DNA from: a virus
Length of the DNA: 38,708 nucleotides
Strand: one strand, 5' to 3'
IMG/VR virus record: IMGVR_UViG_3300009136_000020
Span: 1 to 38,708 of that record
Shown here: in pieces, positions 5,828-13,694 of the stretch
Layout of the letters: each line of letters starts with the position of its first letter
Numbering within the stretch: the stretch's first letter is position 1
Made by a program: the position numbers and the translations under genes
Notes under the pieces: generated by a model
The model's database searches: none
The model's input: only the letters and a program-made list of their open reading frames with translations
What the model was told of the DNA's origin: nothing

Positions 5828-6619
5828 TCACCAAAATAACGGCAGCTGTTTAGCTGGCCGTTCGCGTAACGCATCGCGCTGCAGGTCAGCATCTGCCAAA
5901 GGGACACGGACACCCAGACTCAAGTCAATGTACCTGTACAAAAAAAGCTGCTCACTTTTCATTCCATCCAATGGGTGATCCCGGATTTTTTCATCGAAAG
6001 CCACAGCCTCGTCGAACTCATTCGATGCATTCTCTCGCATCTCTAGCCATTCAGACGGCGAACGAAAAGGACACCCAATGCATGCGGATTTTTCGGGTAC
6101 GGGTAGCTTGTGCTGCATGAGCCAATCCGCGCAATCATTCCGTGAGAATCGCCGATCGAGCAAGGGATACCGATTTTTGATGTACTGTACTCGGCTTTTG
6201 CCGGCCCGCTTCCATTCGTCGATCGTGATCCCGATCCACTGTTCAATGGTTCCGGCTTTTGGATGTGGGGCTTTACTCGGATCAAAGCCAAGACGTTGAC
6301 GCAAGTACCGGCGCATTGGGGCAAGTTTGAAGTGCCGCGTGCATTGCCGTCTCAAATGCCCACCCCGCAGCGTCCAGAACGGCATATGTATGTGTTGCTG
6401 ACTGCCTTTCTCCCGGATATCGCCCGTTTTCAGTGTAACCACTTCGACCCCACGCCGTTCAAACCATCGGGAGTAAAAATCGAGCGTGTCATATGTGACC
6501 TGTCGTTCCCAGCCGAGGTCGCAGAAAATAGCCAGGTCCAGCCTTGGTAATTCCCCCAATGCCGACATAGCGATCATTGCCGTACTCTGCAGGCCACATC
6601 CCCAGGACGCTACTCTCAT
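5828..6619 (-). CDS. PP-loop ATPase of the PAPS-reductase/DndC-like superfamily
   Basis: This 263-aa protein begins with the adenylation loop GCGLQST (residues 7-13), followed by the LAIFCDLGWE segment typical of phage PAPS-reductase-like proteins. Four cysteines, C93 (RRQCTRHFK), C163, and C180/C183 (SACIGCP), are spaced as possible iron-sulfur ligands, as in DndC and related thiolation enzymes. Known members activate a target by adenylation and move sulfur. In phages the target is usually unknown: DNA phosphorothioation, tRNA thiolation and nucleotide chemistry are all candidates. No dndD/dndE-like genes are seen here. Its promoter region would lie in the inverted-repeat block to its right. 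Confidence 0.78.
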   Translation of the reverse strand: MRVASWGCGLQSTAMIAMSALGELPRLDLAIFCDLGWERQVTYDTLDFYSRWFERRGVEVVTLKTGDIREKGSQQHIHMPFWTLRGGHLRRQCTRHFKLAPMRRYLRQRLGFDPSKAPHPKAGTIEQWIGITIDEWKRAGKSRVQYIKNRYPLLDRRFSRNDCADWLMQHKLPVPEKSACIGCPFRSPSEWLEMRENASNEFDEAVAFDEKIRDHPLDGMKSEQLFLYRYIDLSLGVRVPLADADLQRDALRERPAKQLPLFW

Positions 6620-6712
6620 CGGTTACGGTTCTCCCTTGTTTGCCCATACGGTCCTAAAGTTTGTCTCGGTTCGTCTCGAAGGTCTAAAAATTCGCCTAGA
6701 TTTGTTCTGATT

Positions 6713-6823
6713 CTATAGCGGTACCAGTACCAGATGGTACCAGTGAAAAGTACCATAACCGCTATAGTAAACCTCACAGAGTATTCCCCCACGCCTTTAT
6801 CGGTACTATCTGGTACTGGTACC
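6713..6823. repeat. Nested inverted repeats with GTACCA iterons, candidate replication origin
   Basis: A perfect 16-bp inverted repeat (GGTACCAGTACCAGAT at 6720-6735, its complement at 6808-6823) abuts the primase-helicase stop codon. Inside it a second 10-bp inverted repeat pairs CTATAGCGGT (6713-6722) with ACCGCTATAG (6758-6767). GTACCA occurs four times in 35 bp (6721, 6727, 6737, 6750). The 6620-6823 interval has no convincing gene. Position beside the replication gene suggests an origin or an operator. A recombination site is another reading. Confidence 0.55.
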
Positions 6824-9040
6824 CTAGATAATGTCCTGCCTGACCTTAACTCCAAAACAGCCCCGAAATTTCTTTCCTGCCATTTTCTTTTGTTCGCCGG
6901 CCCGGTATCCTTTTCGCTTGAGTTCCATGGTCAACGAACGCAAGTGCTTTGGAGTGATCCCATTCCCCTCGCACCATTCGCTATAGCTCTTGTAGAGTGT
7001 ATCGTTGGTCAGAAAATGACTATTCAGGTCTGCTTTGGTTGGATCTAGTGTCTCAATACACTCGTCTAACCACTGTCCTACGTAATCAAGCTCAAGCCTT
7101 GCCTTCTCGGTTGCGTCCCGGACCTTCTTAGGTACACGCAGCCCGGTCCCTTGGTTGTTATACCAGCGGATTGCCCCCTTGGTTGCCCAGGCCAAAACCC
7201 CGCGCAGGTTCACTTCTCGTTTGAGTGTCGCCTTGAGCGTCTTATCCTCTCGCCCCGCGTAGGAATTTGGAAACTCGATAACCTGCACCCGATACCACAC
7301 TGCGTCATCGTCCACATCGGCGTTAACTGGATAGTTGCTGCTCAGCCAAAAGTGACCTTGCGGACGATAGGTAAAGTGGTTTTTGTGCTTGAATGCGCAG
7401 CGAATCTCATTCCCGCCAGTAAGAGCCTTAACCCTGGGAGCATTCAAGCTTGTATATCTGCTGCTCTCACTGGCTGCCACAAACCGGCAAGGCTTCAATG
7501 GCGCAAGGTCAAAATTTTGTGAGTCGTGATCGCGCTTAGCTGTAAAGGTGGTGAAATCCACCTCTGTTGCGATCGGTTCTTTCCCCAGCATTGCAAGGAT
7601 CGTTTCGGTAAATGACCCCTTTCCCGATCTTGTTGGCCCATAGATGTAGAAAAGACACTCTTCGGACGTGTGCCCAGTGAGGCTATACCCTACAGCCATC
7701 TGTAGATAGTCCAGCATGGCCCGGTCCCCGTTCAGCCAATCGAGCAATAAGCCCTCCCAATGTGAAAAGTCCGCGTTTGGGTCGTATGCTGTCGGTATGC
7801 AGTAGGTAAAATGCTGGCCAGGAGAGTGATCACTTAATTCGCCTGTCCGCAAGTCTAATACACCGTTCTTGCAATTCAACAAATCGGGGAAGTTATCAAA
7901 CTCCGACACCGGAACTGGTACAAGACTCTGATACAGATACTTTGCATTCCGAACGTTGGTCGCTGTTGCGCGCGTGACTTTGACAATGTATTCCCGCTGG
8001 CTGAGTACCGCCGCTTGCCTGCGAGTGAGTAACGTTCCCACCACCGCCCGATCAAGGCTCGATTCGGCTAACTCTCGATTCCAGTGTGTGCCGGTGTAGG
8101 CCAGCCAGCCATAGGCCTCACACCACAAGAATTGCTCTGAGTAAAGCATTGCGACACTTTGGGCATTTCCTTCATCCGAGGGGTCCTGTGCGAGTAATGC
8201 TGCTGCTTTGTCTTGCACGTCCGGGATCGGCGTTTGGATCCCCACCGGTGCACTTGGTGTGTATCTCGATACGCTTTCGACGATCATCCTGACTTCGTGC
8301 TCTGGAAGAGGGGGATCACACCGCGCTTCGTTCTCCGTGAGCAGGCCGGCAAGGATTGACTCTGGGGACATTCCCCGCCGCCGCATACTACCTGCGAGAC
8401 TGGTCAAAGCGTTGTTTCTCTGCCCCCTAAGTATAGGCTCCGAGTCCGCGGCCTGGCTGTCCTGTGCTTCGTTCCAGAGTCCTGCAGCGCCTATCCTGGC
8501 TTGTGCCTTCTGTAGCAGCGTCTCGAGCTCCCTGGGCAGGCTGGCCAATGGCTGATCGTCAGGGTGTGCGGACAGTTCCCATGCATATTCGCCGACATCC
8601 GTCCGGGATGGGGCCACAACGATGTACCCGCCGTCCGATTTGATGTCAATCCCCTCGGCCAAGATCCCGCTTTTAATTGGATCGCCATTTGTCCGAAAGA
8701 GTAGATGTTGGCCGCCACTGGGTGTCAATTGGACGATCGCCCCCTGGTCATCGATCCCGTGTTCCTGCCTCAGGTCTTCCCAGGTCCCTGGCCCATCGTG
8801 CCCGTGTTTCACATCCAGATCCACGGCTACGAGCTTTGACTTGCCACAGTTGATCCCGATATTCGCGTTGGGATGGTAGTACCACCACTCCCGGATCGTC
8901 CTAGCGTCTCGGGTAGCATCATGTAATCCATTCGACGTGATCGGAACTTTCCCGCCGGGCTTCACAGGAAAAACGAACCACGCGCGCTTGGCGTAGGCGA
9001 TGGCGGCATTCAGCATTGTATTTTCGTTGTTTTCGGTCAT
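6824..9040 (-). CDS. Primase-polymerase / SF3 (D5-like) helicase fusion
   Basis: This 738-aa replication protein has three parts. Residues 1-175 are a bifunctional primase-polymerase domain with the DLD metal pair (D74, D76) and a downstream SGGQHLLF (H112). Residues about 205-260 resemble the primase C-terminal linker. From about 385 a D5-type N-terminal region leads into a superfamily 3 helicase with Walker A GPTRSGKGS (468-476). Such proteins prime and unwind at phage and plasmid origins. The start is ATG 9040, overlapping the stop of the upstream gene (TGATG); the alternative TTG at 9043 is less likely. A candidate origin lies at its 3' end. Confidence 0.9.
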   Translation of the reverse strand: MTENNENTMLNAAIAYAKRAWFVFPVKPGGKVPITSNGLHDATRDARTIREWWYYHPNANIGINCGKSKLVAVDLDVKHGHDGPGTWEDLRQEHGIDDQGAIVQLTPSGGQHLLFRTNGDPIKSGILAEGIDIKSDGGYIVVAPSRTDVGEYAWELSAHPDDQPLASLPRELETLLQKAQARIGAAGLWNEAQDSQAADSEPILRGQRNNALTSLAGSMRRRGMSPESILAGLLTENEARCDPPLPEHEVRMIVESVSRYTPSAPVGIQTPIPDVQDKAAALLAQDPSDEGNAQSVAMLYSEQFLWCEAYGWLAYTGTHWNRELAESSLDRAVVGTLLTRRQAAVLSQREYIVKVTRATATNVRNAKYLYQSLVPVPVSEFDNFPDLLNCKNGVLDLRTGELSDHSPGQHFTYCIPTAYDPNADFSHWEGLLLDWLNGDRAMLDYLQMAVGYSLTGHTSEECLFYIYGPTRSGKGSFTETILAMLGKEPIATEVDFTTFTAKRDHDSQNFDLAPLKPCRFVAASESSRYTSLNAPRVKALTGGNEIRCAFKHKNHFTYRPQGHFWLSSNYPVNADVDDDAVWYRVQVIEFPNSYAGREDKTLKATLKREVNLRGVLAWATKGAIRWYNNQGTGLRVPKKVRDATEKARLELDYVGQWLDECIETLDPTKADLNSHFLTNDTLYKSYSEWCEGNGITPKHLRSLTMELKRKGYRAGEQKKMAGKKFRGCFGVKVRQDII

Positions 9041-9294
9041 CAAAATAGCCTCAATTGGCCGTTCAGGTTTTCCAGTTCGTTTTTGTCGAATGCGATTTCA
9101 CCAAAGCCGCAATCGGGATCAGGCCGTACAAGTACCCTGCCCCGTTTTTGCCCGACGATCGTTCCCATGTCACCAAGCCGAAAATCCCATCGTGCGGTCT
9201 CGTGTTCGTGGTCACTGCAGCAACTGATCACGATCCCCCACTTGCGGTATTTTGGCTTGATAACCCGAACGCGATCACCGGCGACGATCAGCAT
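9040..9294 (-). CDS. Small SH3/KOW-like protein, 84 aa
   Basis: The start ATG 9294 is preferred over upstream in-frame ATGs because those lie over another short gene. The protein opens MLIVAGDRVRVIKPKYRKWG and later has GDMGTIVGQKRGRVLVRPDP, two barrel-type strand repeats like KOW/SH3 domains. The AGGCGCT just upstream is an acceptable ribosome site. Its stop overlaps the primase-helicase start. It may be a replication accessory, but this is inferred from position only. Confidence 0.65.
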   Translation of the reverse strand: MLIVAGDRVRVIKPKYRKWGIVISCCSDHEHETARWDFRLGDMGTIVGQKRGRVLVRPDPDCGFGEIAFDKNELENLNGQLRLF

Positions 9295-9406
9295 AGCGCC
9301 TGCGTCCACATTTCGTGCACTCGATACGTATATACTGAGATCGCGCTGCACCGCGAACGAGGGCATGCTGCGCAATTTGGTGGCAATGAAAGCAGTAGCG
9401 TCTCAT
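9275..9406 (-). CDS. Zinc-ribbon mini-protein, 43 aa
   Basis: This frame is hidden in a region where other frames are also open. ATG 9406 overlaps the stop of the upstream gene as ATGA. The product opens MRRYCFHCHQIAQH and has a second pair, CTKCGRRRYADRRR, giving a CxxC-CxxC zinc ribbon with a basic tail. It overlaps the next gene by 20 nt. The cysteine spacing and stop/start overlap support it over the longer frame at 9040-9375. Confidence 0.68.
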   Translation of the reverse strand: MRRYCFHCHQIAQHALVRGAARSQYIRIECTKCGRRRYADRRR

Positions 9407-9645
9407 TTGCTTTTGTCCTGGTACACCCATCTGTGGCCGGCCAGCGCCGGGCTGAGCTCAGTTCCTGGTCCGCAGTTGGCTTTTTGGATCTCTTCGTGCA
9501 CAATACCACGGATCGCCTCTTCGAGTCCGCCCAATGCTTCATCAAGCTCTGCATGGATATCGCCATTCATCTGTACGCCCGCTCGCTCCAGGGCCAAAAC
9601 GATGTAATACTTGATGATTCGTGTATGCATGTCCAGTGTTGCCAT
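9403..9645 (-). CDS. Hypothetical protein, 80 aa
   Basis: The start ATG 9645 is chosen because GGAGG lies eight bases upstream; the longer frame to 9798 overlaps the previous gene. The product is a helical, acidic protein (DIHAELDEALGGLEEAIRGI) with a polar C-terminus. No membrane segment, metal site or nucleotide-binding motif is visible. It belongs to the leftward early operon between the helicase and the primase. Function is unknown. Confidence 0.65.
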   Translation of the reverse strand: MATLDMHTRIIKYYIVLALERAGVQMNGDIHAELDEALGGLEEAIRGIVHEEIQKANCGPGTELSPALAGHRWVYQDKSK

Positions 9646-9658
9646 GTTGTGTGCCTCC

Positions 9659-10060
9659 CTATTTTCTGCCTTTGTATGGCTGTAATGCACCCAAGACCCG
9701 CGCGTAATGCACCCAACTGGCGCGAGGTCCATACGCTTTATATACGTTTCGCTCTTTGACAACATAAAGTTTTCCTGCGCGCAGCACTTCCACGGCATAG
9801 CCCTTTTTCAGCGCATAGCGTATTTCATCGTATACCCCGCGCCCGATATGGTCGTTGTACTCAGAAAGGACAACCATGCCACAGTCGTCGATCATTTGCT
9901 TGGCTAGGGAAAACCACCCCCAGTGTGATAGTTTGCCGTTGGGATTAACGACCTTGCGTCGAGTAAGCCGTCGTATCTGTCGCTGCTCGCGCTTTTCTGT
10001 GGCCGAGTTGTATGCGCGCATCGAGTGTGCATAGTAGACTTTGCCTCTTTTCGAGAACAT
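9659..10060 (-). CDS. Nucleoside 2-deoxyribosyltransferase-like protein
   Basis: This 133-aa protein starts at ATG 10060 behind GGGAGGTGACC. It opens with a short strand followed by YAHSMRAYNS, has DDCGMVVLSEYNDHIGRGVY in the middle, then a helix with a conserved-looking E (DEIRYALKKGYAVEVLR). This order matches the Rossmann-like fold shared by nucleoside 2-deoxyribosyltransferases, which exchange bases on deoxynucleosides, and related TIR-like proteins. A nucleotide-salvage or NAD-type hydrolase role is possible. The family match is by pattern only. Confidence 0.55.
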   Translation of the reverse strand: MFSKRGKVYYAHSMRAYNSATEKREQRQIRRLTRRKVVNPNGKLSHWGWFSLAKQMIDDCGMVVLSEYNDHIGRGVYDEIRYALKKGYAVEVLRAGKLYVVKERNVYKAYGPRASWVHYARVLGALQPYKGRK

Positions 10061-10070
10061 GGTCACCTCC

Positions 10071-11588
10071 CTATTTTCCGTACACAAAGTAAAGTTCGTT
10101 CTTGCTTCGAGTTAACGCCACATACTTGATGTTCTGTTCCTGGGTCAGTTCCCAACCGAATTGAGCCCGTGGGTGTGGCAATAGTTCTGGCTTGAGGATG
10201 AATACCCGCTCGGCCTCGCCGCCTTTTGCTTTGTGGACAGTTGAGAATGTGACCCCTGCCTGGCTCTCAGCGAATACCGTGTCAATCCGCCGCTCAACTT
10301 GTGCGATCGTTTGATACCCATCGGCAAGGGCCATGATTGTCTCATGCCTGTCACGCAAGTTCTCTGCCTGCATAAGACGCTCGGACAGTAAAAGTTTACG
10401 CACCTCGCGGTCAACGTATTGAGCCAAGCTCACAAGAAACGAATTTAGATCAGGACTTAACGTCCGTTTTTGCACTTTGCGGATCATTGCTTTCAATCCC
10501 TTGCCAATGTCCCGGCCAAGGATGACAGCTTTTGTCCCGTTTCTGATCAATGCCAAGCAGGGCTTGACCAGTGGTGCATTCGTCCGGCAAAGCACCAGGT
10601 CGCCAGGGGATACACACCGCTCGAAAGTGATGCGATCGATTGTTAAAATAAGTCCCTCTTTGGCCCAGGGTGCCGCTTCGATCTCGGGTACGAGTGTTTT
10701 CGCGCGCTCGACATGTAGCAAAGGGCACCTGTAGCATATCGACAGCGGTAAGCAGGTCGCCTGCAGTGCTTCTATGATTCTCGGGATCGCGTAGATGTCC
10801 GCACCCCGAAAGCCATAGATCGATTGGTTCTTGTCCCCGACCGCCAAAATCCGGCCGCCTGGCTTGATACTTTTCAACGCAAACTCAATTTGAGCCGCAT
10901 TCAGATCCTGGCATTCGTCCACGAACAGGTAATCAAACCGCTGGCAGGGGACCGCCCCGCGCGCCGAAAGATCGATCATGTCATCAAAGTCGATGATCGT
11001 GGTTATGCTCCTGGAGGTCTCATAGACGTATTGAGTGAGCCCCCACATGATATCAGTGTCTTGATCATCAACTTCCATGTGATACTGATTGCACAGACTT
11101 TCTAGGGTCTGACCGCGTGGCTCTTGCATTGTCGCCTTGCACAGGCTGACCAGGCGAAGGATCGTGCTCTCGTTGCCCCGACCTATGAGTTCCGTTCGAA
11201 AGTCCGCCGATTCCAGATGCTCACGTAAAGTCCGGGAACATTTCCGATTGTCCACCCGGGCGTTGCCAAGTACGAGCTTGGCGTTGCTGAGTCCGAGACT
11301 ATGAAATGTGCTGACATGTACGTGTGGGGGGGCTCTGCCTGCAAGCTCGCGGGCAATCCGTCGATTGAAAGCCAGCATGGCCACGTTTGAGCCCGGATCG
11401 GTGTACTTGAGCCCATGTTCGAGTGTGGTTGTCTTCCCACACCCAGCAACCCCTCGCACCATCCCATGCCCCCTGCCGTGCTTCACAAAGTCAAAGATGT
11501 CAGCTTGATAATGGCTTGGCTCAAAAACTGGCGCCCGAGTGATAACGGGGGCTGCTGTGATTGCTTCGGTCCATAGGGATGTGGTCAT
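10071..11588 (-). CDS. UvrD/Rep-type superfamily 1 DNA helicase
   Basis: This 505-aa protein shows the SF1A helicase motifs in order: Q-motif (Q28), Walker A GVAGCGKTTT (motif I, residues 46-55), Walker B FDYLFVDECQD (motif II), VGDKNQSIYGFRGAD (motif III), the motif V region FSTVHKAKGGEAERVF, and YVALTRSKNELYFV (motif VI). It would unwind DNA 3' to 5' during replication or recombination. It is shorter than UvrD (about 720 aa), so accessory subdomains are reduced, which is usual in phage versions. ATG 11588 overlaps the upstream stop (ATGA). It sits in the same operon as the recombination nucleases. Confidence 0.92.
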   Translation of the reverse strand: MTTSLWTEAITAAPVITRAPVFEPSHYQADIFDFVKHGRGHGMVRGVAGCGKTTTLEHGLKYTDPGSNVAMLAFNRRIARELAGRAPPHVHVSTFHSLGLSNAKLVLGNARVDNRKCSRTLREHLESADFRTELIGRGNESTILRLVSLCKATMQEPRGQTLESLCNQYHMEVDDQDTDIMWGLTQYVYETSRSITTIIDFDDMIDLSARGAVPCQRFDYLFVDECQDLNAAQIEFALKSIKPGGRILAVGDKNQSIYGFRGADIYAIPRIIEALQATCLPLSICYRCPLLHVERAKTLVPEIEAAPWAKEGLILTIDRITFERCVSPGDLVLCRTNAPLVKPCLALIRNGTKAVILGRDIGKGLKAMIRKVQKRTLSPDLNSFLVSLAQYVDREVRKLLLSERLMQAENLRDRHETIMALADGYQTIAQVERRIDTVFAESQAGVTFSTVHKAKGGEAERVFILKPELLPHPRAQFGWELTQEQNIKYVALTRSKNELYFVYGK

Positions 11589-11740
11589 GCTGCTACCCTT
11601 TGCTGTTTCGCACATCGTTTACAGACTCGATATTGCCGCCCGTTGATCGTGACAAGATACCGAGTGCTCACCCGTTCTCCACACAATTCGCAGATCAAAG
11701 CGGACCATGACTGCCTCAATTGCTTTGCGAATGTGGTCAT
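11585..11740 (-). CDS. Zinc-ribbon mini-protein, 51 aa
   Basis: The start ATG 11740 overlaps the stop of the upstream gene (ATGA). The protein has two CxxC pairs, CELCG and CKRC, separated by a beta-hairpin sequence (TRYLVTINGRQYRV), a compact treble-clef/ribbon pattern, with a basic C-terminus. Its stop overlaps the helicase start in the same way. Tight coupling on both sides suggests it is made in step with the helicase and nuclease and may act with them on DNA. Confidence 0.7.
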   Translation of the reverse strand: MTTFAKQLRQSWSALICELCGERVSTRYLVTINGRQYRVCKRCAKQQRVAA

Positions 11741-11961
11741 TGGAAAGCACTCCCTGACCAGGCTTGTTTTTTGATCCAAGACAACGCGCTTTTGCTCCAG
11801 CGTTGTATAATCGCCTGGTTTACTTTCTTCCAATCTATGCTATTGCGTTCACTTGATCGCAATGTCAGCGCGTACGTTTTTGCCACGTCACGGCGTGTCA
11901 TTTGTGGGTCTGCGATCTCTTGCAACAAAGCTACTTCACAGTTTGCTAGTTCGATTATCAT
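11737..11961 (-). CDS. Hypothetical protein, 74 aa
   Basis: The start ATG 11961 overlaps the stop of the RecB-like nuclease (ATGA). The sequence from EVALLQEIADPQMTRRDVAK looks like a short helix-turn-helix at the N-terminal half. The rest (KKVNQAIIQRWSKSALSWIK) is basic and amphipathic. It may bind nucleic acid. No family is recognised. Stop/start overlaps on both sides support it as a real gene in the recombination operon. Confidence 0.65.
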   Translation of the reverse strand: MIIELANCEVALLQEIADPQMTRRDVAKTYALTLRSSERNSIDWKKVNQAIIQRWSKSALSWIKKQAWSGSAFQ

Positions 11962-12731
11962 AGTTTCCCCCTGCACATCGGCCAGTACTCACAATATTTC
12001 TGTGAGCATTTCCAAGTCCCAGGATTGGGAGGGAACACGCCCGAGACGATAGCATCGTACACATCTCGGATGAGTCCAAACAACCAAAAGAATTCACCAA
12101 CCGTTCTGGTCGTCTCCCAGATTTGAGCTTTGGGATTTTTGGTCTTTGTGAACACGTAGTGCCGAAATCTCAGATCGGGATTCAGATCATACCCGGCCTG
12201 ATTCAACGCAGCGAGATAAAAGACCGGCTGCATCTCGGATCGTGCCTTCTTTGCGTTCCATGCCCGGGCCGACGTTTTGAAATCGGCTGGTACACCGTCA
12301 TGCTCCAACATGTCAATGTACCCGATGATCGGAATGCTCACGCCAGGAACGTGCAGTTCCACGCGCCGCTCAATACTATGTGGTTCGTCCAATGGTTTGA
12401 GTGCATCGATCAGGCTGGCCACGTCCGGGGCCGTGAGCATCCGTATGCCTGTGTTGCAAAGGCTCTCGGCTGAGTCCGTACCCCAGGCGATTTCAGGGTT
12501 TCGCTCAAGCTGATCGTTCCAATGCCGTTGCCAGCGATCCACGACAGGGACGCGCCCCGTCGCAAAGACCGTCTTGATATGCTCTTCGATTGTCTTGTGA
12601 AAAGCGCTGCCAAATACGAGCGCTGGGGCTGTGGGTACTTGGATCTTGTCCAGGTAGTGAAACCGCCATGCCCGAGGACAAAGTAGATAGCTCGATATGC
12701 TAGAGTAGGAGAGGTGATCGATATCAGCCAT
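11958..12731 (-). CDS. RecB/Cas4-like PD-(D/E)XK nuclease with iron-sulfur cysteines
   Basis: This 257-aa nuclease has the RecB-family motifs in order: an FGSAFHKTIEE segment (H45), the metal ligand in IGYIDM (D140), the core ADFKTSA (D150, K152), and the QxxxY motif (Q168, Y172). One N-terminal cysteine (C18) and three C-terminal ones (C242, C247, C253) match the iron-sulfur cluster arrangement of Cas4/AddB-type nucleases. Next to a RecT-type annealing protein it would act as the resecting exonuclease of a phage recombination pair. No cas genes are nearby, so adaptation-type Cas4 activity is unlikely, though a CRISPR array is present elsewhere. It overlaps recT by 8 nt. Confidence 0.87.
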   Translation of the reverse strand: MADIDHLSYSSISSYLLCPRAWRFHYLDKIQVPTAPALVFGSAFHKTIEEHIKTVFATGRVPVVDRWQRHWNDQLERNPEIAWGTDSAESLCNTGIRMLTAPDVASLIDALKPLDEPHSIERRVELHVPGVSIPIIGYIDMLEHDGVPADFKTSARAWNAKKARSEMQPVFYLAALNQAGYDLNPDLRFRHYVFTKTKNPKAQIWETTRTVGEFFWLFGLIRDVYDAIVSGVFPPNPGTWKCSQKYCEYWPMCRGKL

Positions 12732-13464
12732 TGCTCAGCACCTCCCAAACGTGCCCGATCTCGGCGTCCGTCGCTGGGATCTTGCCCCCGTTGGCGGTCA
12801 TGATGTCGCTCGGCTCGTACAGACTGAGCAGGTCGTCGAGCGTTTTGGTCTGTTTTGGCTCCGGGGCAAGTTCTGGGGCTGCCTGGAGGGCTTCCGTTGG
12901 CTTATATTCACCCTCCAGTACATCCCCCTCCGGAGTTAGATCGGCGCCCAGTTCGTCAGCCCGTTTCAGTCCCCCGATCACGTCGGGAAAGACGACATCC
13001 GCACAAAAGCCGACCGCCCGCCACCGTAGCATGTTCGCAGGATATTTCTCCCAGCCGCCATGCTCTTTGACCAGGCCCGCACGTCGCGCATCACCCATGG
13101 TGAATTCAACCGTGTAGGAAAATCCGTTGTTCCGCTCCATGGTCACCCTGCAGGCCGTGGGGTTCCCGTCTTTGTCTCGTTTGTCTTCGATCATAATGCG
13201 CTTGCAAGCGGGATCTCGCTGTACGAGTGCCAAGCATCCCCGAGGGCTCAAAGAAGGCCTGCCCCCAATGACCTGGATAAACTCAAAAGCCGCCGTCAGT
13301 CCTAGGCCAATCTCATAGCCCTTGAGCATGATAGCCATTGCTTGCTCGGGATTGCTTACGCCAAAAAGCCGCGCCTTGTATAGCGCAGGTGCTATATTTT
13401 CGATCACTTGCCACGTTTGGAGCGTTGGTACCTGGTGCTTGATAAGTGCTTTTTGTTCGGTCAT
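12724..13464 (-). CDS. RecT-family single-strand annealing protein
   Basis: This 246-aa protein resembles RecT/Bet-like phage recombinases. It has an early VSNPEQAMAIMLKGYEIGLG helix and the GGRPSLSPRGCLALVQ segment, which are typical of the RecT core. GFSYTVEFTMGDARRAGL and a basic NMLRWRAVGFCADVVFPDV region follow. An acidic, proline-rich tail leads to a small C-terminal helix (residues 205-246). It would anneal complementary strands during recombination-dependent replication, paired with the adjacent RecB-like nuclease. ATG 13464 overlaps the stop of the gene to its right... its own stop lies within the nuclease start. Confidence 0.85.
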   Translation of the reverse strand: MTEQKALIKHQVPTLQTWQVIENIAPALYKARLFGVSNPEQAMAIMLKGYEIGLGLTAAFEFIQVIGGRPSLSPRGCLALVQRDPACKRIMIEDKRDKDGNPTACRVTMERNNGFSYTVEFTMGDARRAGLVKEHGGWEKYPANMLRWRAVGFCADVVFPDVIGGLKRADELGADLTPEGDVLEGEYKPTEALQAAPELAPEPKQTKTLDDLLSLYEPSDIMTANGGKIPATDAEIGHVWEVLSNG

Positions 13465-13694
13465 GATATCCTCCCTTGTGTTTTCGGTTGATATTCGATT
13501 GGCAGTTCTGGCAAAGGCATCCAGTGAGTGACTATGCCCTCAAACTTTTTGCCCCATCGCGTTCGCCATCCATCGTAATACTGGTGGTACTGCCCCATGT
13601 TGATGTCTGGTCTGGAATGTGAATGCTCTATGCACACTAGCACCCATCTTTCGTCTGGCAACTGTTCGTTGACCGAAATCCACGGTGAGTTCAT
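13461..13694 (-). CDS. DUF551-like small protein
   Basis: This 77-aa protein has the pattern of the DUF551 family found in many phages: WISVNEQLPDERWVLVCIE at the start, a central GWRTRWG, and VTHWMPLPELP near the end. The function of the family is unknown. It is coupled on both sides by ATGA overlaps, with the ERCC4 nuclease upstream and RecT downstream, so it travels with the recombination genes. Confidence 0.8.
   Translation of the reverse strand: MNSPWISVNEQLPDERWVLVCIEHSHSRPDINMGQYHQYYDGWRTRWGKKFEGIVTHWMPLPELPIEYQPKTQGRIS

Noticed and set aside
6616-6855. A 79-codon minus-strand frame between the primase and PP-loop genes
   Set aside because: It runs through the inverted repeats and gives low-complexity WYWYRYR. 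There is no ribosome site, and it overlaps the primase end.
9040-9375. A longer 111-aa version of the SH3-like protein starting at 9375
   Set aside because: The upstream part overlaps the better-supported zinc-ribbon gene in another frame. ATG 9294 has its own ribosome site.
11958-12731. The possibility that the Cas4-like nuclease marks a cas operon
   Set aside because: No Cas1, Cas2, Cas3 or Cascade-like genes occur anywhere in the circle. RecT beside it gives a simpler phage-recombination explanation.
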